Source: Liolophura sinensis (lineage: Eukaryota > Mollusca > Polyplacophora > Chitonida > Chitonidae). From it: DNA of 64,000 bases. The position numbers and the translations under genes were made by a program. Under the pieces are notes generated by a model that had not been told where the DNA came from, searched no databases, and was given only the letters and a program-made list of their open reading frames with translations. Below, piece after piece: positions 11,041 through 24,600 of this stretch (the stretch's first letter is position 1; every line of letters starts with the position of its first letter). The stretch spans positions 11,899,338 through 11,963,337 of the forward strand of contig NC_088302.1 of the NCBI RefSeq assembly GCF_032854445.1. Reading direction: 5' to 3'.

Positions 11041-11500
11041 AACAACCAAACCTCTGGCCTTTTTTATTCAGAGTTTCCTATACATTCGCTTAACCGAGTG
11101 AAACTATCATGGGATACTACCAAACCTCTGGCGTTTCACAGTTTCGTATACATTGTGAAACTACCATGGTATATTGCCAAATCTCTGGCGTTCTTTATTT
11201 AAAGTTGAAACTATCATGGTATATATACTACCAAGCCGCTGGCTTTCTTTTTTCGCAGTTTCATATACATTGCGAAACTGTCATGGTATACGCCCAAATC
11301 TCTGGCGCTCTTTATCCACAGTTTCGTGTACATCATCATGGTATACTAACAAGCCTCTGAGTTTTTTTTTCACAGTTTCGTGTACATTCGCTCAACTCAG
11401 TGAAACTATCATGGTATACTAACAAACCTCTGAGTTTTTTTTTTTCACAGTTTCGTGTACATTCGCTCAACCCAGTGAAACTATCATGGTATATCATCTT
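11041..11500. repeat. Tandem repeat with internal inverted segments, about 7 units
   Basis: Units of roughly 55-85 bp are built from the same modules: 'CA(A/G)(A/T)CCTCTG(G/A)(C/G)', a T-rich run, 'CAGTTTCGTGTACATTCGCTCAAC', 'CAGTGAAACTATCATGGTATA'. CAGTTTC and GAAACT within a unit are complementary, so each unit could form a hairpin. The last two units are nearly identical (11355-11421 and 11424-11492). Confidence 0.8.
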
Positions 11501-12446
11501 TACAGATATCTGGATTAGAGATTTCTGAAATTAGGTTTTGCGATCAATCATCGACTCTGAACTCTTTGTTATAGTGTTGATAAGGTTTAGTACAAACTTT
11601 GAAATTGATCTTGAGATTATACACGGTTAAGTTTTACTGGTGTTCAACGCTGTGGGCTACACAGCTTTAGATTTTGTCGTTTATATAATGCAGCGGCGCG
11701 TGGTCACGAATGAATGATGGAAAGCGAAGTGCTAAAAGTAAACCGACAGCTTTTTCCACCAGCTATATAGAAGTCCCCAAAACTCAAATGAAGTGCCCAC
11801 TAAGAAGCGTTGAAATGATATAATGCCAATTCACATAACACTGAGTACATTAGCAACGTCTAGCCTTTTGACTACTCAAATGATCTGCTCAGTGATAGTA
11901 ATAAAACCTATAACACAAAAACAATTACCTCCTGGTCCATATATATATAGACTATTTATAAATATATAGTGATAAAGCCATGAGACAGACTTATTATTTT
12001 ATTAATGGAATTGGTCTTTGGGAATTTGATATCCGTATATTGTTCTACCGGTTTACTGGCTGAAGTGTGATTTGCTTGGCATAATATTCTGTGCGGAAGT
12101 CATAACTTTCCGTACAGAATCAAATGTTTGGAATGGTCTTTCATTGGTGAACAATGGGAGAATTGTTGATAAGTATTGTACTTGAAAGGTAAAAAAAGTA
12201 ATTCTATTTAGATTGCTCAAAGGGTTAAAGCACTGGTTCACTAAACCCTAACCAGCGATATGGAGTGTTCGAATTTAGCTCTCCATGCTTCGGCTGCTTC
12301 ATACATGGCTGTATGACGGAAGCTGCATACCTTGGACACTTTGGGTTTCTCCACCTGCAAACTTGACCGCTGCCTCTTGAGTATATATGGCGGTAACACG
12401 AATCCAATAAAGAAACGCTCTCTAAACTGGAACTTGAAATAGACCA
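11501..12446. other. Intergenic, nothing recognised
   Basis: No supported gene. A short AT run (ATATATATAG and similar) lies at 11940-11970. Confidence 0.45.
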
Positions 12447-12834
12447 GGAGCCCGTTTCACAAAGTTGACGCAAAGCAAAGTCATGCGGATTTACCATGGT
12501 AGCGTATCTCTTCAATATGATTTATTTATTTGATTGGTGTTTTTCGTCGTACTCAAGAATATATCACTTTTGCGACGGCAGCCAGCATTATCGTGGAAGG
12601 AAACTGGGCACAGCCCGGGGGAAACCCACGACCATCTTTCCCACGTACGGTCGGAGAGGAAGCCAGCATGAGCTGGACTTGAACTCACAGCGACGGCATT
12701 GGTGAGAGACGCCTGGGTCATTACGCTGCGCTAGCGCGCTAACCAACTGATCCACGGAGGCCCCTCTCTTCAATATGTGTTGTTATGGAAGTTACGCCAG
12801 GCTCAAAATACGACTGCTTCGTGAAACAGGCCCC
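12447..12834. mobile_element. MITE-like element, interrupted by a SINE
   Basis: The ends GGAGCCCGTTTCACAAAG (12447) and CTTCGTGAAACAGGCCCC (to 12834) are inverted copies of each other with few mismatches. Removing the nested SINE and one target-site copy leaves about 130 bp, close to the 133-bp element at 42951-43083 with the same type of ends. No coding capacity, as expected for a non-autonomous DNA transposon. Confidence 0.6.
12520..12764 (-). mobile_element. tRNA-derived SINE, full length, nested in MITE
   Basis: On the minus strand: a tRNA-like head (CCGTGGATCAGTTGGTTAGC box A; GAGTTCAAGTCC box B), a middle (GCTCATGCTGGCTTCCTCTC, GTCGTGGGTTTCCCCC), a conserved 3' domain with CGTCG...GAATATTCTTGAGTACG-type sequence and an ATTT-rich tail. 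Flanked by a 13-bp target-site duplication TCTCTTCAATATG at 12507-12519 and 12765-12777. The 3' domain resembles the conserved SINE central domains known across invertebrates (I think Nin-DC-like, unverified). Confidence 0.9.
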
Positions 12835-15330
12835 AGAAAGACATCTTCGAAAATCAAATTACTATATTTTTTATAGTAATAATGTAGTTATTATAGGAAT
12901 TACAGTTTATCGGAATGGTGTTTTGTTCTAAGCTATAGTATATTTCACTAATACTGTGGTTGGCTGGAAGTAACCGAGCTCATGGATGCAACATATAGAG
13001 GAAAGCATCGTACACCTTTGTTGTGGTAATTAAACTAAGCACAAACATATGTGATTAAGGAATGGATAACTATATCGAATCACCGGTATAAACATGTTGA
13101 AACTACACAATATAATAGGGTGTTTTTCAATCTGAATATACCCAGTTGGCTTCATATCCTATAAAACAGGGTAGACGTTTTCAGACTGGATGATTTCGTG
13201 TTGCTTACGTCTATGTGGCATTATTTAAGCCTTAGTTTTTCATTCATTTATCTGAGGTGCAACCATTGAGGTTTGCTCCTTCTTTAGGCAGTCCACGGTG
13301 ATCCATCAATATTTATAGTTCGGCACACGAAGCTGAGCTTTGAATCAATATCAACATTCCGTTGCCGGTGTTTGGAATTTCTTAACGTGTTGTAATAATT
13401 TTGAAAAAATGTTGTCAAGTGTCGGGTAAACCTCAATGAGGGCATTTGCTAAATCTCAGACCGATTAATGACATATAGGCTGCGACAATTAGATCAACCA
13501 ACGCATAAATTGATTTGTAAAATAAAGTCGTTTAAATGATTGCGCTTGACACTTCCCTTTTCTTAAATATTTCATTTATAAAAAGGCAATATAGCGTTTA
13601 ACGAAATAATTCCTTATTTAGCCTGTGTATAAACGGCAGAGGAAAATGACGCCTGAAAAGAAGCGGTTGTATCTTGTTATTAAAGGGATGTGGAATCTAT
13701 AGATCTGCTCTGAAGATAAGCCAATTTAATCATGTTTGCTGACTTCGGCTGGAAGCACAAAGGGACGGATAACCAAGTTCGTGATGTTAATCAGGATACG
13801 AAATGCGTGTAACAATTTACTCGAGATACCAGGTATTATTGGATTTGTGAAAACATTTTCCTGGAATCATTCTGTCGGCTTTTTGCTAAGAACTCCAAAA
13901 CCGAACACTCCCTTTGTCTGATCTTAATAAGACTAGGAATCTCATGCGTTACGTAAAGCGAATCTTTAAGTGTTTGACAGAGTTGTACAAGACTTTCAGA
14001 AAAGAGCCTTATGGGTTATTACTGTCCGAGGCCCTTCAAAAGCCTAGAGTCTAAATGGATTTCATATAAGAGACAAACACGAGTTAGGTGATTCTTCAGG
14101 GTTACGCGTAATCCCGAGTAAATCAGTAAATCAAGGAAGGTTTTTACTGACACCTCTTAACCCGCACCAAACAGCAAACAGTAGTCAGTCCTTTGACGGC
14201 GTTGTCTCCCGCTGCCGATGTGTTTGTTTGTCCCGCCGTGTTTACAAAATCAGTTGAAGCCAAAATTTCTCATGCCTCTGCCAGCACATCGTTGACCTTG
14301 GGAGATTTCTGTGTTGGTGTACCGTTTGTGTTTCCTGTGCTCATTTGTAATTAACTAACAGGTGGGTCATTCTCAAATTAACCGCCTTGATGAAATGGTG
14401 GCGCTGTAGGCCTATATTGATTTTGTAACTGTAAAGGCTGTGCATTAAAGCGTATATACGTGGTACAGTAAATGGAAATTCTTTCATCCTGTCGTATACA
14501 GATCAAAAATAAAAGTAACCTGCACATAAGCAGCGAGAACACTCTGATACTTCCGAAAAATGTTTCATTAAAAATGTCCCACCACGGTGTCAAGTTTTGG
14601 ACGCAGGTTTCATGAAAGTAGGCAAATATATCTGAACTGAGGCTTGTGGGTGAACAAAAACAGCCGAAATTTCAAGCAGTCAAAAAATAGTTAAGGAAGA
14701 ACAAACGCGTCTCATACAAGCAAGAAAATATTGATTAGTGGCATCCGTGTGGAAATATTTTTTTTATTTCTTCAACTGTAAGCGAAAATATCTTGGGGCA
14801 AACTATACAGGCTAAAGTGTTTCTTTATAATCGCTGATATGCTTGTATTGTAACTGTGTGTACCAAACATACCAGTCATTCACAAATTCTGGACCGTTGA
14901 AGTGATTCAGTCAAGAAAAAGGAGGCACGTATGCCTGTGGATCGGTACGTTGTTTTATTTTACATTGTATTCCAGCACAAACCGGAATTCTGCCAGTGGA
15001 CTAAGCATCAAGAGAATTGGTCCCTTTGCATTGTTTTCATGTGATTGTTTAGTATACCTGTACATTATGGCAACACAGTATTTTGAATATAGGCCTACTT
15101 CTAAACCAGTGAAGCCCAGTAAATTGCAGCTAACATCACTGTGCAATTATTTTACCTAATTCTGACCCATGCAGTCATGGTGTCCAAGAATGTTTAAGTT
15201 GCTATAGTATTTAAGCATGTACATGGACAGAGAGAATAAAACCCAAAATGAGGTAAATTATTTCACAACAGGCCCGATTTCAACGTTTACACGTAGGTGT
15301 GATAAATTTGTCAATTATCACACCGCCGTC
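12835..15330. other. Intergenic, nothing recognised
   Basis: Several 60-85-codon open frames occur, but none has family resemblance or splice signals in register. Confidence 0.45.
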
Positions 15331-15415
15331 ACTTTTCGGGTTTTGTTTTCTATTTCTTTATTTATTTCACTTATATTTCACTTACACGACGGCGGCTAGG
15401 ATTATGGTGGGATGA
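15330..15415 (-). mobile_element. SINE fragment (3' domain only)
   Basis: TTTATTTATTTCACTTATATTTCACTTACACGACGGCGGCTAGGATTATGG is a diverged piece of the tail and 3' domain of the main SINE family; the tRNA head is missing. Confidence 0.65.
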
Positions 15416-16600
15416 GGTTTTCTCTGCATCATGTAGTCTTTATATATTTATTTTATATACCGTGTTATAGGCCTCTATCTTGAGGCATGTCATGTTGCGT
15501 ATCAATATATCTAAGAATTGCAAAGGTAGCCCTGGGTCACGTGGTTTTCATTAGCGATTAGCAGCATGTTGTCCTCCTGGTGGTGTTGATATGAACTAAA
15601 TCCTTTCAAGCTCAGATTGTTTGGTGTTCTGTTTAGAGAGATTTGCCACATCATTCTTGTATGTACCCACAAGCTGCAAACGCTGGTATTACGTTAAGAG
15701 AATCCCCTTTAAACGCAGTAGCTTAGCTTTAGAAATCTCAATGGTTTAACATAAATAAACAAGATGTCGCCTGTAGGCAAACTGGCGACGCGTTCTCCTT
15801 GTCACTAGGGATATGCAGGACTGGCCCAGGATCACGGGAGATAACTCTATGCAAACACAGCTCCCACTGGATTCTTGTCTGCTTCGAATCGGTGTATACA
15901 TAGACGTGTTCTAGTGCACGTAGTTGAACTGTTGTAATATACATATATTCTGACTCTAAAACCTCATTTGCCTTGTTTCACAGTTTGCGGGATTTATCTT
16001 AAATCATTACAAATGAGTCAGACAGGCCTGCGCTCTGGTGTGGAAAGTGCATTTTCGATTGAAAGTTTTAGTATAGGGGTTGTACAAGTGTTTGTCACAT
16101 CATTATTACTTGCGCCTTTCCAATATCTTTGAAAACTGATGACTGCATATCTTTACAGGATTCCGTCCTAATTTTGAACCTTACATACGTTTCTAGTTCT
16201 TAGGTGATTTCAGTTAAATGTCGTTTTGGGAACTACCCGTGGGATTATTGACCTAGAACGTCCACATTGGTTGACGGCTGGTACACGATGGTCTGTTTCG
16301 ACGCAGAGATCAACAGTGTGTCATGAACAGTTGCAATCAAATTATTCATGGAGTTTTTCTTTTGTCTCCGGATGCTATGCTTAGAATATTGACTGTCCTC
16401 CTACATCACTGAAGAAATGACGGTTATTTCTTTCTTACTTCTTCACATTTTTATTTACTTTTATATAATTATTTCTTACTTATTCCTGTGGGAAATTGTG
16501 GTTTAGGTTGTTTCGGAAACCGTTCTTTTGTTCATCGACTAGGAAAGTCGTTCATGGTTACAAGTAGTATGAAGATGTCGGACTTCACTCTTAGATTTAG
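15416..16600. other. Intergenic, nothing recognised
   Basis: No supported feature. T-rich ATTT runs at 16440-16480 may be old SINE tails. Confidence 0.4.
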
Positions 16601-16612
16601 AATTAACTATGA

Positions 16613-16908
16613 GTTATTTATTTATTTATTATTCTATTTATTTGTTTATTTTTTTTTTATTTGATTGGTGTTTTATGCTGTACTCAAGAATATTTCAGTT
16701 AGGCGACGGCGGCCAGCTTTATGGTGGAAGGAAACCGGGCATAGCCCGGAGGAAACCATCGACCATCCACAGGTTGCTGACAGACCTTCCCACGTAAGGC
16801 CGGGGAGGAAACCGGCATGAGCTAGACGTGAACTCACAGCGACCAAATTAGTGAGATGCTCCTGGGTCAGTGAGCCACTCTAACCACCTTGGTCACAGAA
16901 GTATTTGC
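16613..16908 (-). mobile_element. tRNA-derived SINE, diverged full copy
   Basis: Same family as the copy at 12520, with an expanded ATTT tail (16613-16665). Head region degenerate (box B here reads GACGTGAACTC on the plus strand). Flanked by the 11-bp duplication ATTAACTATGA at 16602-16612 and 16909-16919. Confidence 0.85.
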
Positions 16909-16919
16909 ATTAACTATGA

Positions 16920-18639
16920 AACACCGTCCCAAGGACCCTGAACTACTTCTATAAATAACAGTGCTGTATGCTAATGGTTGTAAGTTCTATGAAACTTGGA
17001 GCGAAAGTCTTTCGTGATTGTCTTGGTTTCGCTATCTATGCGTAATTTGCAATAAGCATATTTAAGTTAGAGAACTGAATTTCTATGGAATTCTCTCCAG
17101 TACAATAACTGAATTTTTTGACGAATAAACAGTTAAACTAAACCCAAAGCAAATGATTTCTCAAGAACCGGTATACTTAAACTCTAAATGATATCTTTTA
17201 TTCTTACAGAGACAGTGAAGAAAATGTAAAACTCAAAGTATGTCGTCGTTGGACATGCTTAACTTTTATATGTTCCCATCTAATACAAAGATGCATTCAA
17301 AAAATCCTTTTCGTTTGCGCTCCGGAGTTGCAATAAGCACATTGGATGTATTGCTATATGCTGTCATACTGAAAGTCTCATTATCCTAAATACTCATTTG
17401 TTTTTATCTAAATGACTTCTTAATAGCTTTCCTCGAAACATATCTCTGAGGGACATACAGAAGCGAGTGACCACCACAGACCATGGAATATTTTCTGCAT
17501 ACAATAAAGTGAAGCAGTATAATTAACAAATTAACCAAAACTTTTTTTATTGTGCACAAATTCTGTTCATTGCTGAACTATGAATATTTAAAACCAGTTC
17601 TGATTTAAAATTAACATGTGGAACTTGAGATAAATAAACCAACATCTTCATTTAATTGCAATTCTGCTACAGGTTTAAGCCACTTTGCAAGAGAAATGTC
17701 GTGCAGGTGTCTACACACACGTGTGCATTTTGGTGTGAGAGTATATTGTTGTTCGTCAGAGCACCTGGCTCCGACAAAACTGTTTCAACATAACCGCATC
17801 ATAGCACAACTGCTGATTTTTGTAAATTTCGTGCCAGAATCAACAACACGTTTAAATTGGCATGAAGGAAGTGTAAAAAGTTTAGTTTTAGCAGTTACTG
17901 TTTTTCACGAGGTTGAAAAAGTGATGTGAAGAGGGAAAATGTTAAACAGTTTTCACAGGGCAGTTCTCACGTCTCCGTCAGAGCACATTACACCTCGTCG
18001 CCTAACGAAACACTCCAGGTCTCCCAGAATTAAAACAGCTATTTCCGGACCAGATTCCCCGTAGACGTGAGAACAATTAAACCAATCAACAGTCGCCTTT
18101 GTTGAGGTTTGTTTCCGAACGTGTGTGTTTGAGGCAGTGGTTCGAAATTCGGGCGGCCTGCGTGTATTGGCGAACTGTGATACCAGCCAAAAACCCCGGA
18201 TGTTCGCCTGACGCAGTATTGATGGAGTGATTTGTTTACAGAGAGAACGCTGTGGAAAATCTTGCCACAGTGGCTACAAAACCCAAGACGCCGACACGAT
18301 TTTCAGAAGTGAAGAGTTTCCGAGCATTCGACAACAACTTTGAACAGCCACAAGGGGGATGTGGTGTGTTTGGATGGCCCATTCAAAGAGCAGCTCGCAT
18401 GACATACAGAAGATGACGTGATCCTCTCAATAGACTGCCGTACGTGCTGATTTGTCACAAACTTCAGCAAAATGACAAAGTTTTCACAAATACTGAGGAT
18501 GTAGGAGTGAGCCGGGAAAAGGGACAAAACAACAGCGAAAGATTCGAGAAAGACTCCACTTCAAACGTTGTTTTTTATGTTAGGAGACTTTTCTTGTTGT
18601 AGCACTGTATGTAATCCAGGTGTCAGATAGTTGTTCAAA
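16920..18639. other. 5' flank of the chitin-binding gene
   Basis: Intergenic sequence upstream of the start codon at 18640. I see no convincing TATA box close to the start; the 5' untranslated region and promoter cannot be placed. A 103-codon open frame at 17618-17929 has no recognisable similarity. Confidence 0.4.
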
Positions 18640-21600
18640 ATGATTCGTCCCAGATCATATACCTCAAGATTGGCAGTTGCTGTGATTTTGTTGCCAGTAA
18701 TGTTTCATGTGACATTTGGAGGGCTTTCTCCGTTGTCTCAAACACTGCCCCCAACGCCACCGCCCCCACCGCCAATACAGGTCCATGTCCCTAACGACGA
18801 CCCCACCTTACTCTGCGCTTCTCAAGACGATGCCCATTGGGTGCGACACCCTTTGAACTGTTCTGTGTTTTTCATATGTGATAATCGTGAGGCTAGGTTA
18901 ATGCCGCCTTGTCCCCACAACCACGTGTTCTCTATGATTGCCAAACTGTGCGTGCCTCCCAACTCAGGCCTGGATGATTGTCACGAAAACGGCTTCATAG
19001 AAGATAGGGGATTCCCGGGAAAGGAGGTGGAGAACCCTATGGGCCTCATGACGGTACCCCCGGCAGTAAATGTGGCGACCACGCCCGAGCCCACCCCGGG
19101 ACCCACTAACAGACCAGGGAGACCACCGACCATCATTAAGTCGATAATGGGTGAGTATTGACCAGACCGCCGTCTTCTATATGTAGTGCACATGATATAA
19201 AAAAAAATTTCAGCAAGGATAGTAAAACCAGAGTAGCAAAGATGATGTGGTAATTGCCTAGTGACCCAATGTGACCCGCGAAATACGGCCTCACACTCAT
19301 TCCCAAGCGATCGTGAAACTGTAAACACGTTTCCTGTTTTTAATAGAATTAAGAAATGAACATATATAGTAGGTGTTTGCAGTACGGATATTAGCTGGGC
19401 AGTAACAACGCAAATCAAACGTCGACTGTCTGACTATGTTCTCCTGTGGAAACTGTGTTTTCTAATTTTTAATCGGACCTAATTTGTAGCCTTATTTAGC
19501 TAAGTAATGACCAAAAGCAATTAATTTTCCTCGCTTTACCGGGTTAAAGTTATAAGCTTATACATTCTTGGTCAGTGGTAAAAATCAACACAAAATAACT
19601 ACCTGTGAGCAAGGATTAGGCTTTCCCGACAACGGCGAAAACTTATGTTGAGTGGCAGTTATACAAAAAAGTCTCTTTGTTGTCTTTGTTATCCTTGTTA
19701 ACAATAAACAATAACACTTGATTAGGCAGTGTCAATGCTGTGAAGGTGAAAAACCGCTTTGTCTTGGTGATGGTATATATTTGTCTTGGAGCTATTACAT
19801 TTTCTTGAATCTTAAAAATTCGGATTTCTTCGTAAAATAAGAAAAATATCGTGTGTCGTGAAGGGAAGTCCCGTTAGCAATTTATTTTTTGAATACTGAA
19901 TATACGCTGTAACTGACTTGTTGGAACTTGCCCTCAGAAGGTCATACTTCTGTACCCGTTCACCAGATCATAACTTCAATACCTCCAAAAGATATATACA
20001 TTCATTCGCGAAGGTAAACAATATAATAATTTGTCAATAAAAAGCGGGCATCAATGGCGTGCCCTTGCCGAACTCCGTTATATATGGCTATATATCTGCT
20101 GCATTGAGATGACTCGATGCCTATAGGTTACATTACCTCGAAAGTCCGAAAATCTTCGACCGGCAAAGGTTGTTTATGTATATGTATAGATGTAGATGTA
20201 TGGTGATTTGTGCTTATACGGTTGGCTTCTATACACAGATGCTCCCATCATACTGCTCGGCGTCACCTCTCTAATCTCATTTTACACATGCAATCGGTGC
20301 TCAGCTTTAAGTATCTAGACAAACACCTTGCCCACTTGTGCTATTCTGTTTCTGTTATCGTTAAACCCCATCGACGTCGTGCGGTAGCAGCGATACTATG
20401 AGTAGATAGCTGGGTGGATGATTTAGACTTTAAGTAGCTCGGAGATGTTGAATAACATCATTGGTCTGTTTGATCAATCAATGGATCACCGTGAGGGAAA
20501 GATGGCACAGGGGGAGGATTTCGTCATTTTGCAAACAATGACTTCGAATCTGACTTGACAGATTCACTGATTAAAACTGGAGCGTGTGACAAAATTTCTT
20601 GCAGCGTCGGCGGTTATCCAATCTTAGTTTGCTGCATGGCCTTGTCAGCTTGTTTCATTGAGCGTCCGAAGTCAATGATATCCCCTGCACTACAAATATT
20701 AATCATACCTCGGACTAGCATGATTGATAAAAAAATTGAGTACAGCTAAGTTATACTGTTTGTTTCAGCGATTTCCGTAATAATGGCACTATCGTATATG
20801 CGTAATATTTTGTAACAAGTGCAATTAGATGGATTGCGCCCGCGATTGAATGTTATAGTTATGACGTGCTTGGTGCCAGCTTGAAAGAAAAATTGTCAAG
20901 GTTTGGAATCTTTGCTTGATTTGATAATATTGTCAACCTGGCTAATAGTTATTGTCAATGTAGTGTTGACACTATTGCTACTTGAGTTAGTATATGAATC
21001 TGTTCCTGCAATTAATTTAAGCTGTATGTCTGCAGCCTATACCCAAAAATATTATCTATCTGAATTCTATCGAAAATAACAAGAATACTTCTAAAACATG
21101 ATCTTGAACTCAATTTTACCAAAACACCAAACATCCTCTGTTTTTTTTTTGTTTTTTTTGTTTTTTTTTTCTTTTTTGTAAAGCCCTCCTCTATTACACG
21201 CCGGTCACAAAGAACGGAACTTGAGGAATAATCGTGAATTAATGGTTTAATGTAACCACACGCCGATTGACCTTAAACCGACGGCTAGACCCTTGACACA
21301 TTGGCCCATTAAACACCGCTAACGGGAACATGGCAGTCTGTAAAGGTTCCTTATTGTGAAGAAGTTTTGTTCACATTAATGCCTGGAACAAGGTCTTAAT
21401 CCGTGGCTGATCTTTTCCTCAGGCCATCGGCCTTGTCATTAGGGAAGTAACACCTTTATTCCAAGTGGATATGGAAACCACCAAGGTAACAATGCAAAAG
21501 TCATTGGTCGAGGCAATTTGCTCATTTTCCGCCAAAGCTTGACCTTGGGCTCTGGAGTGTTTTAAATCATATCTAGTCTCTTAACCTTGGTGTAATTTAA

Positions 21601-24600
21601 GGGAGGTGGTTAACATGGATGTGGTAGCGGACAGGGGGAGCGGGGAAGTTTGATCCACTGGCCTGGGTTTTACCGCTTTCAGCCTTGGGGGCTCAGGGGA
21701 TCGCCAGCTCGAACCGCTGGAATAGATAATGGCCCACTCTTGTGTACGATTGTATAGAGGACGCATTCGGGTATTCTACTGGAGACAATGAGAAAATCGC
21801 GATGACATTTGATCCGGACCCTACAGGCTTATTGCGAGCCGTTTCATGTGTCTCGCATCAGCTTTGGGAAGGAATCCCTAAAGTACAGCTCCACAAACAA
21901 GGCACTGAGGGAGAACATCCAAAACATGCAATAGCTCAGAGCTCAAGCCGTTTCATTCGGAACTGTCTAATTTTTATCGAGTTTAGCTGATCGGGCTGAC
22001 AGCGGTTTTATTTGCCACATGCCACGAGAATGAGCTGGGCCAACAAGGAATTAACTGTTTACAAACGCACGTGGAGAACCGATGGCAGCTCAATATAGTC
22101 TGACCAAGAGACAGGTGGGTTTCCCAGAGCCGCCACAAACAAGTGGAAAGTAAAACCAACATTGTGTCTTTAGGATAAATGTGGACAAAGCGGTCAGTAA
22201 CAAATGAGACAGTGTGACCTTACCAAACATCCGCTGCCCGGCCTTTGTACAGCCACCGAGGACTGACCGAGGCGACCAGCTTTGACCGCTTCTGCAAAGG
22301 TGTGCACTGTACAATCCGTACCTTTACATGCAAAACAAAAAAACTTGATCTAAACGTGATATTCGTGTAACACCATTATCCACACTACAGAGACCCCAGC
22401 CAGCGAGTAAGTCCTGGTCTACACGTAATATCTGTGTAATATAAATATATCATCATAGAGAGTAAAACCAGAGAAGCAACGACAGCGTGGAAGTTGGTAA
22501 ATGGTCACACGTAACCGAGTGAAGTACAGCCTCCTGTCAATTTACCTCAATGAGAGCTTCATTCTAACTGTTCATTTAAATACTAAATCCCCTTAGCACT
22601 ATGGCTTAAATAGGATAAAAATAAGCGAAAAAAAAAGAACAGTGATGTTAATTACAATTGCTTTAACATCCTTATATACACCAGAGTGGTCTATGTGACT
22701 GAGTGAGACTTGGTAAACACGCGTGATCCAGAACACGTACACCACAAGGACTTCGGTAACTGCCTATGTCTTGATGTACACGTGATATTTGCATATCACT
22801 TCAACACCGCAAGAAACTTGGTAACTGCATGAACTTAGTGAACATGCACGTGGTATTTGCATATAAATCTAAGTGTCAAGTCCGATATTACTATAACCCT
22901 CGCAGCCCATTCAGGTCTGAATGAAATTCATGCGATCTCAATTTAATTTAATCAAACTAATTTATGGAGTGCCTTTGCATGAAAAACTAAATCTTACGTT
23001 AAATAGCTTAGGGTCAGAGGAAAGTTATTCTGACATCATTTTTGACATACATTATTATAATGGTGCAAATAATGAGGTCCACCATGCATTCAAAATATTT
23101 CACTACAGGAATTTTAAAAAATCAGCAATGGTATTTTCAGATATGGTTTTATGTGTTCTTTGTTTTCATGCTCGCTTTATTTTTACTTTGTCATTCCTTT
23201 TAAGAAATTTGAACTCAGCAAAAATTTTTGTCATGTTTTAATACAAGTGATTATATTTGTTTTTCGGGGTGAATAATGTTTGAGGAAGAAATGACCTCAG
23301 TGCATTCCAGCAGGAGTTTGTAACGAGGGACACGTGCGTAAAGTCTGACTCCAGGACATACTTGTTGCTGGTTTGGTGTTTATTTATCTTTGTGCCATTG
23401 TTTTATTTTTGTGATATTATTCTTTCCGTCAACGAGCGCCATGTTCTTCTCCATTTGAACGACATACATATTTCCAAGTCTGTGGTAACAGTTCGTCCAA
23501 AGTCAACAGAAAAATATTGTTTTAACGTGCCTCTGGTAATAAGCCATTCTGCTTCCACACACTCTAACCTGAAGATCGGCAGGACCCGAGAATCAATATT
23601 AGACAGGTGCCAACAACATATGGCTACTCTGCTCACGGCGTAGAAGCTAACCGACGCGCCAAACACTTCCCCGTTAACAAGGAACCAAAGAAGTCGCGGA
23701 AGAGGATGGAAACACGACTTTGTAGAACTCCTACAGCTTGGACACGTTTGAAAAAAGGGCGCCTCCTTTTGGGTCAATACACCATGTTTAACACTGGTCA
23801 ATATGTATGGGATAATTTCGGAAGCCGTTCTAGTTTTCCTGGAGAAATATAAACCTGAGACAAAAAGGAGTGTGATTGCTGGTTTGTCACACACAACCAA
23901 CGAGAGCCTGCTTGGGAGAAAGCACTTCTTTTACCAGGAAGCCAAATAATCGCGCCGTATATATTTACGCCTAGTGCAAATTGTGCTGTGAAAGCCGGCG
24001 GCTGGTGTTTTTGGCGATGAGAAACATTCGCGAGGATTTCACAGCGAAATACGACATACTGCATTGCAAGACTTCGGAATGTTGATTGAGCATAGGAAAC
24101 CAAAATACAGGTATCACGATTAAACAGCGAGGTTAACAAGTTACGGATGGTGCCGTCAAAATATTTTCCCGCTTTGATTATGCATAAAATTTCACATGAA
24201 CGTTTATGAAGAAATATTGAAGTGTCCTTTTATTTGATTGGTCGTGTCTCACGGTAATATATGTAAGGTTTTTGTCACCTACCACCTACCCATCATTTAT
24301 ATCCCCTGTATTTTATCCATCTATCAAATCAATCACGAAGTGCCATATACATTTACGTGTAGCGCGAAGTGTGCTGTTAAAGCCCGCGGCTGCTGTTTTT
24401 GGTGAAGGAAAACATTCGCGATGCTTTCAAAGCTAAATATGGCGCACTTCATTGAAAGAAGTACCTAACAAGAAAAAGTATCACGATTAAATAATAAACA
24501 GTTACATATAAAGTATATTCCGTTTAGGTCATATATAAAAATGCTCATGAATATTTAACAAAAAAAAAAGCCTTTCCGTGGTCATGTCTCACGGTTATAT

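Noticed and set aside
23403..23900. 165-codon minus-strand frame in intron 1 of the chitin-binding gene
   Set aside because: No similarity, antisense to a well-supported intron, and overlapping frames on the other strand look equally good.
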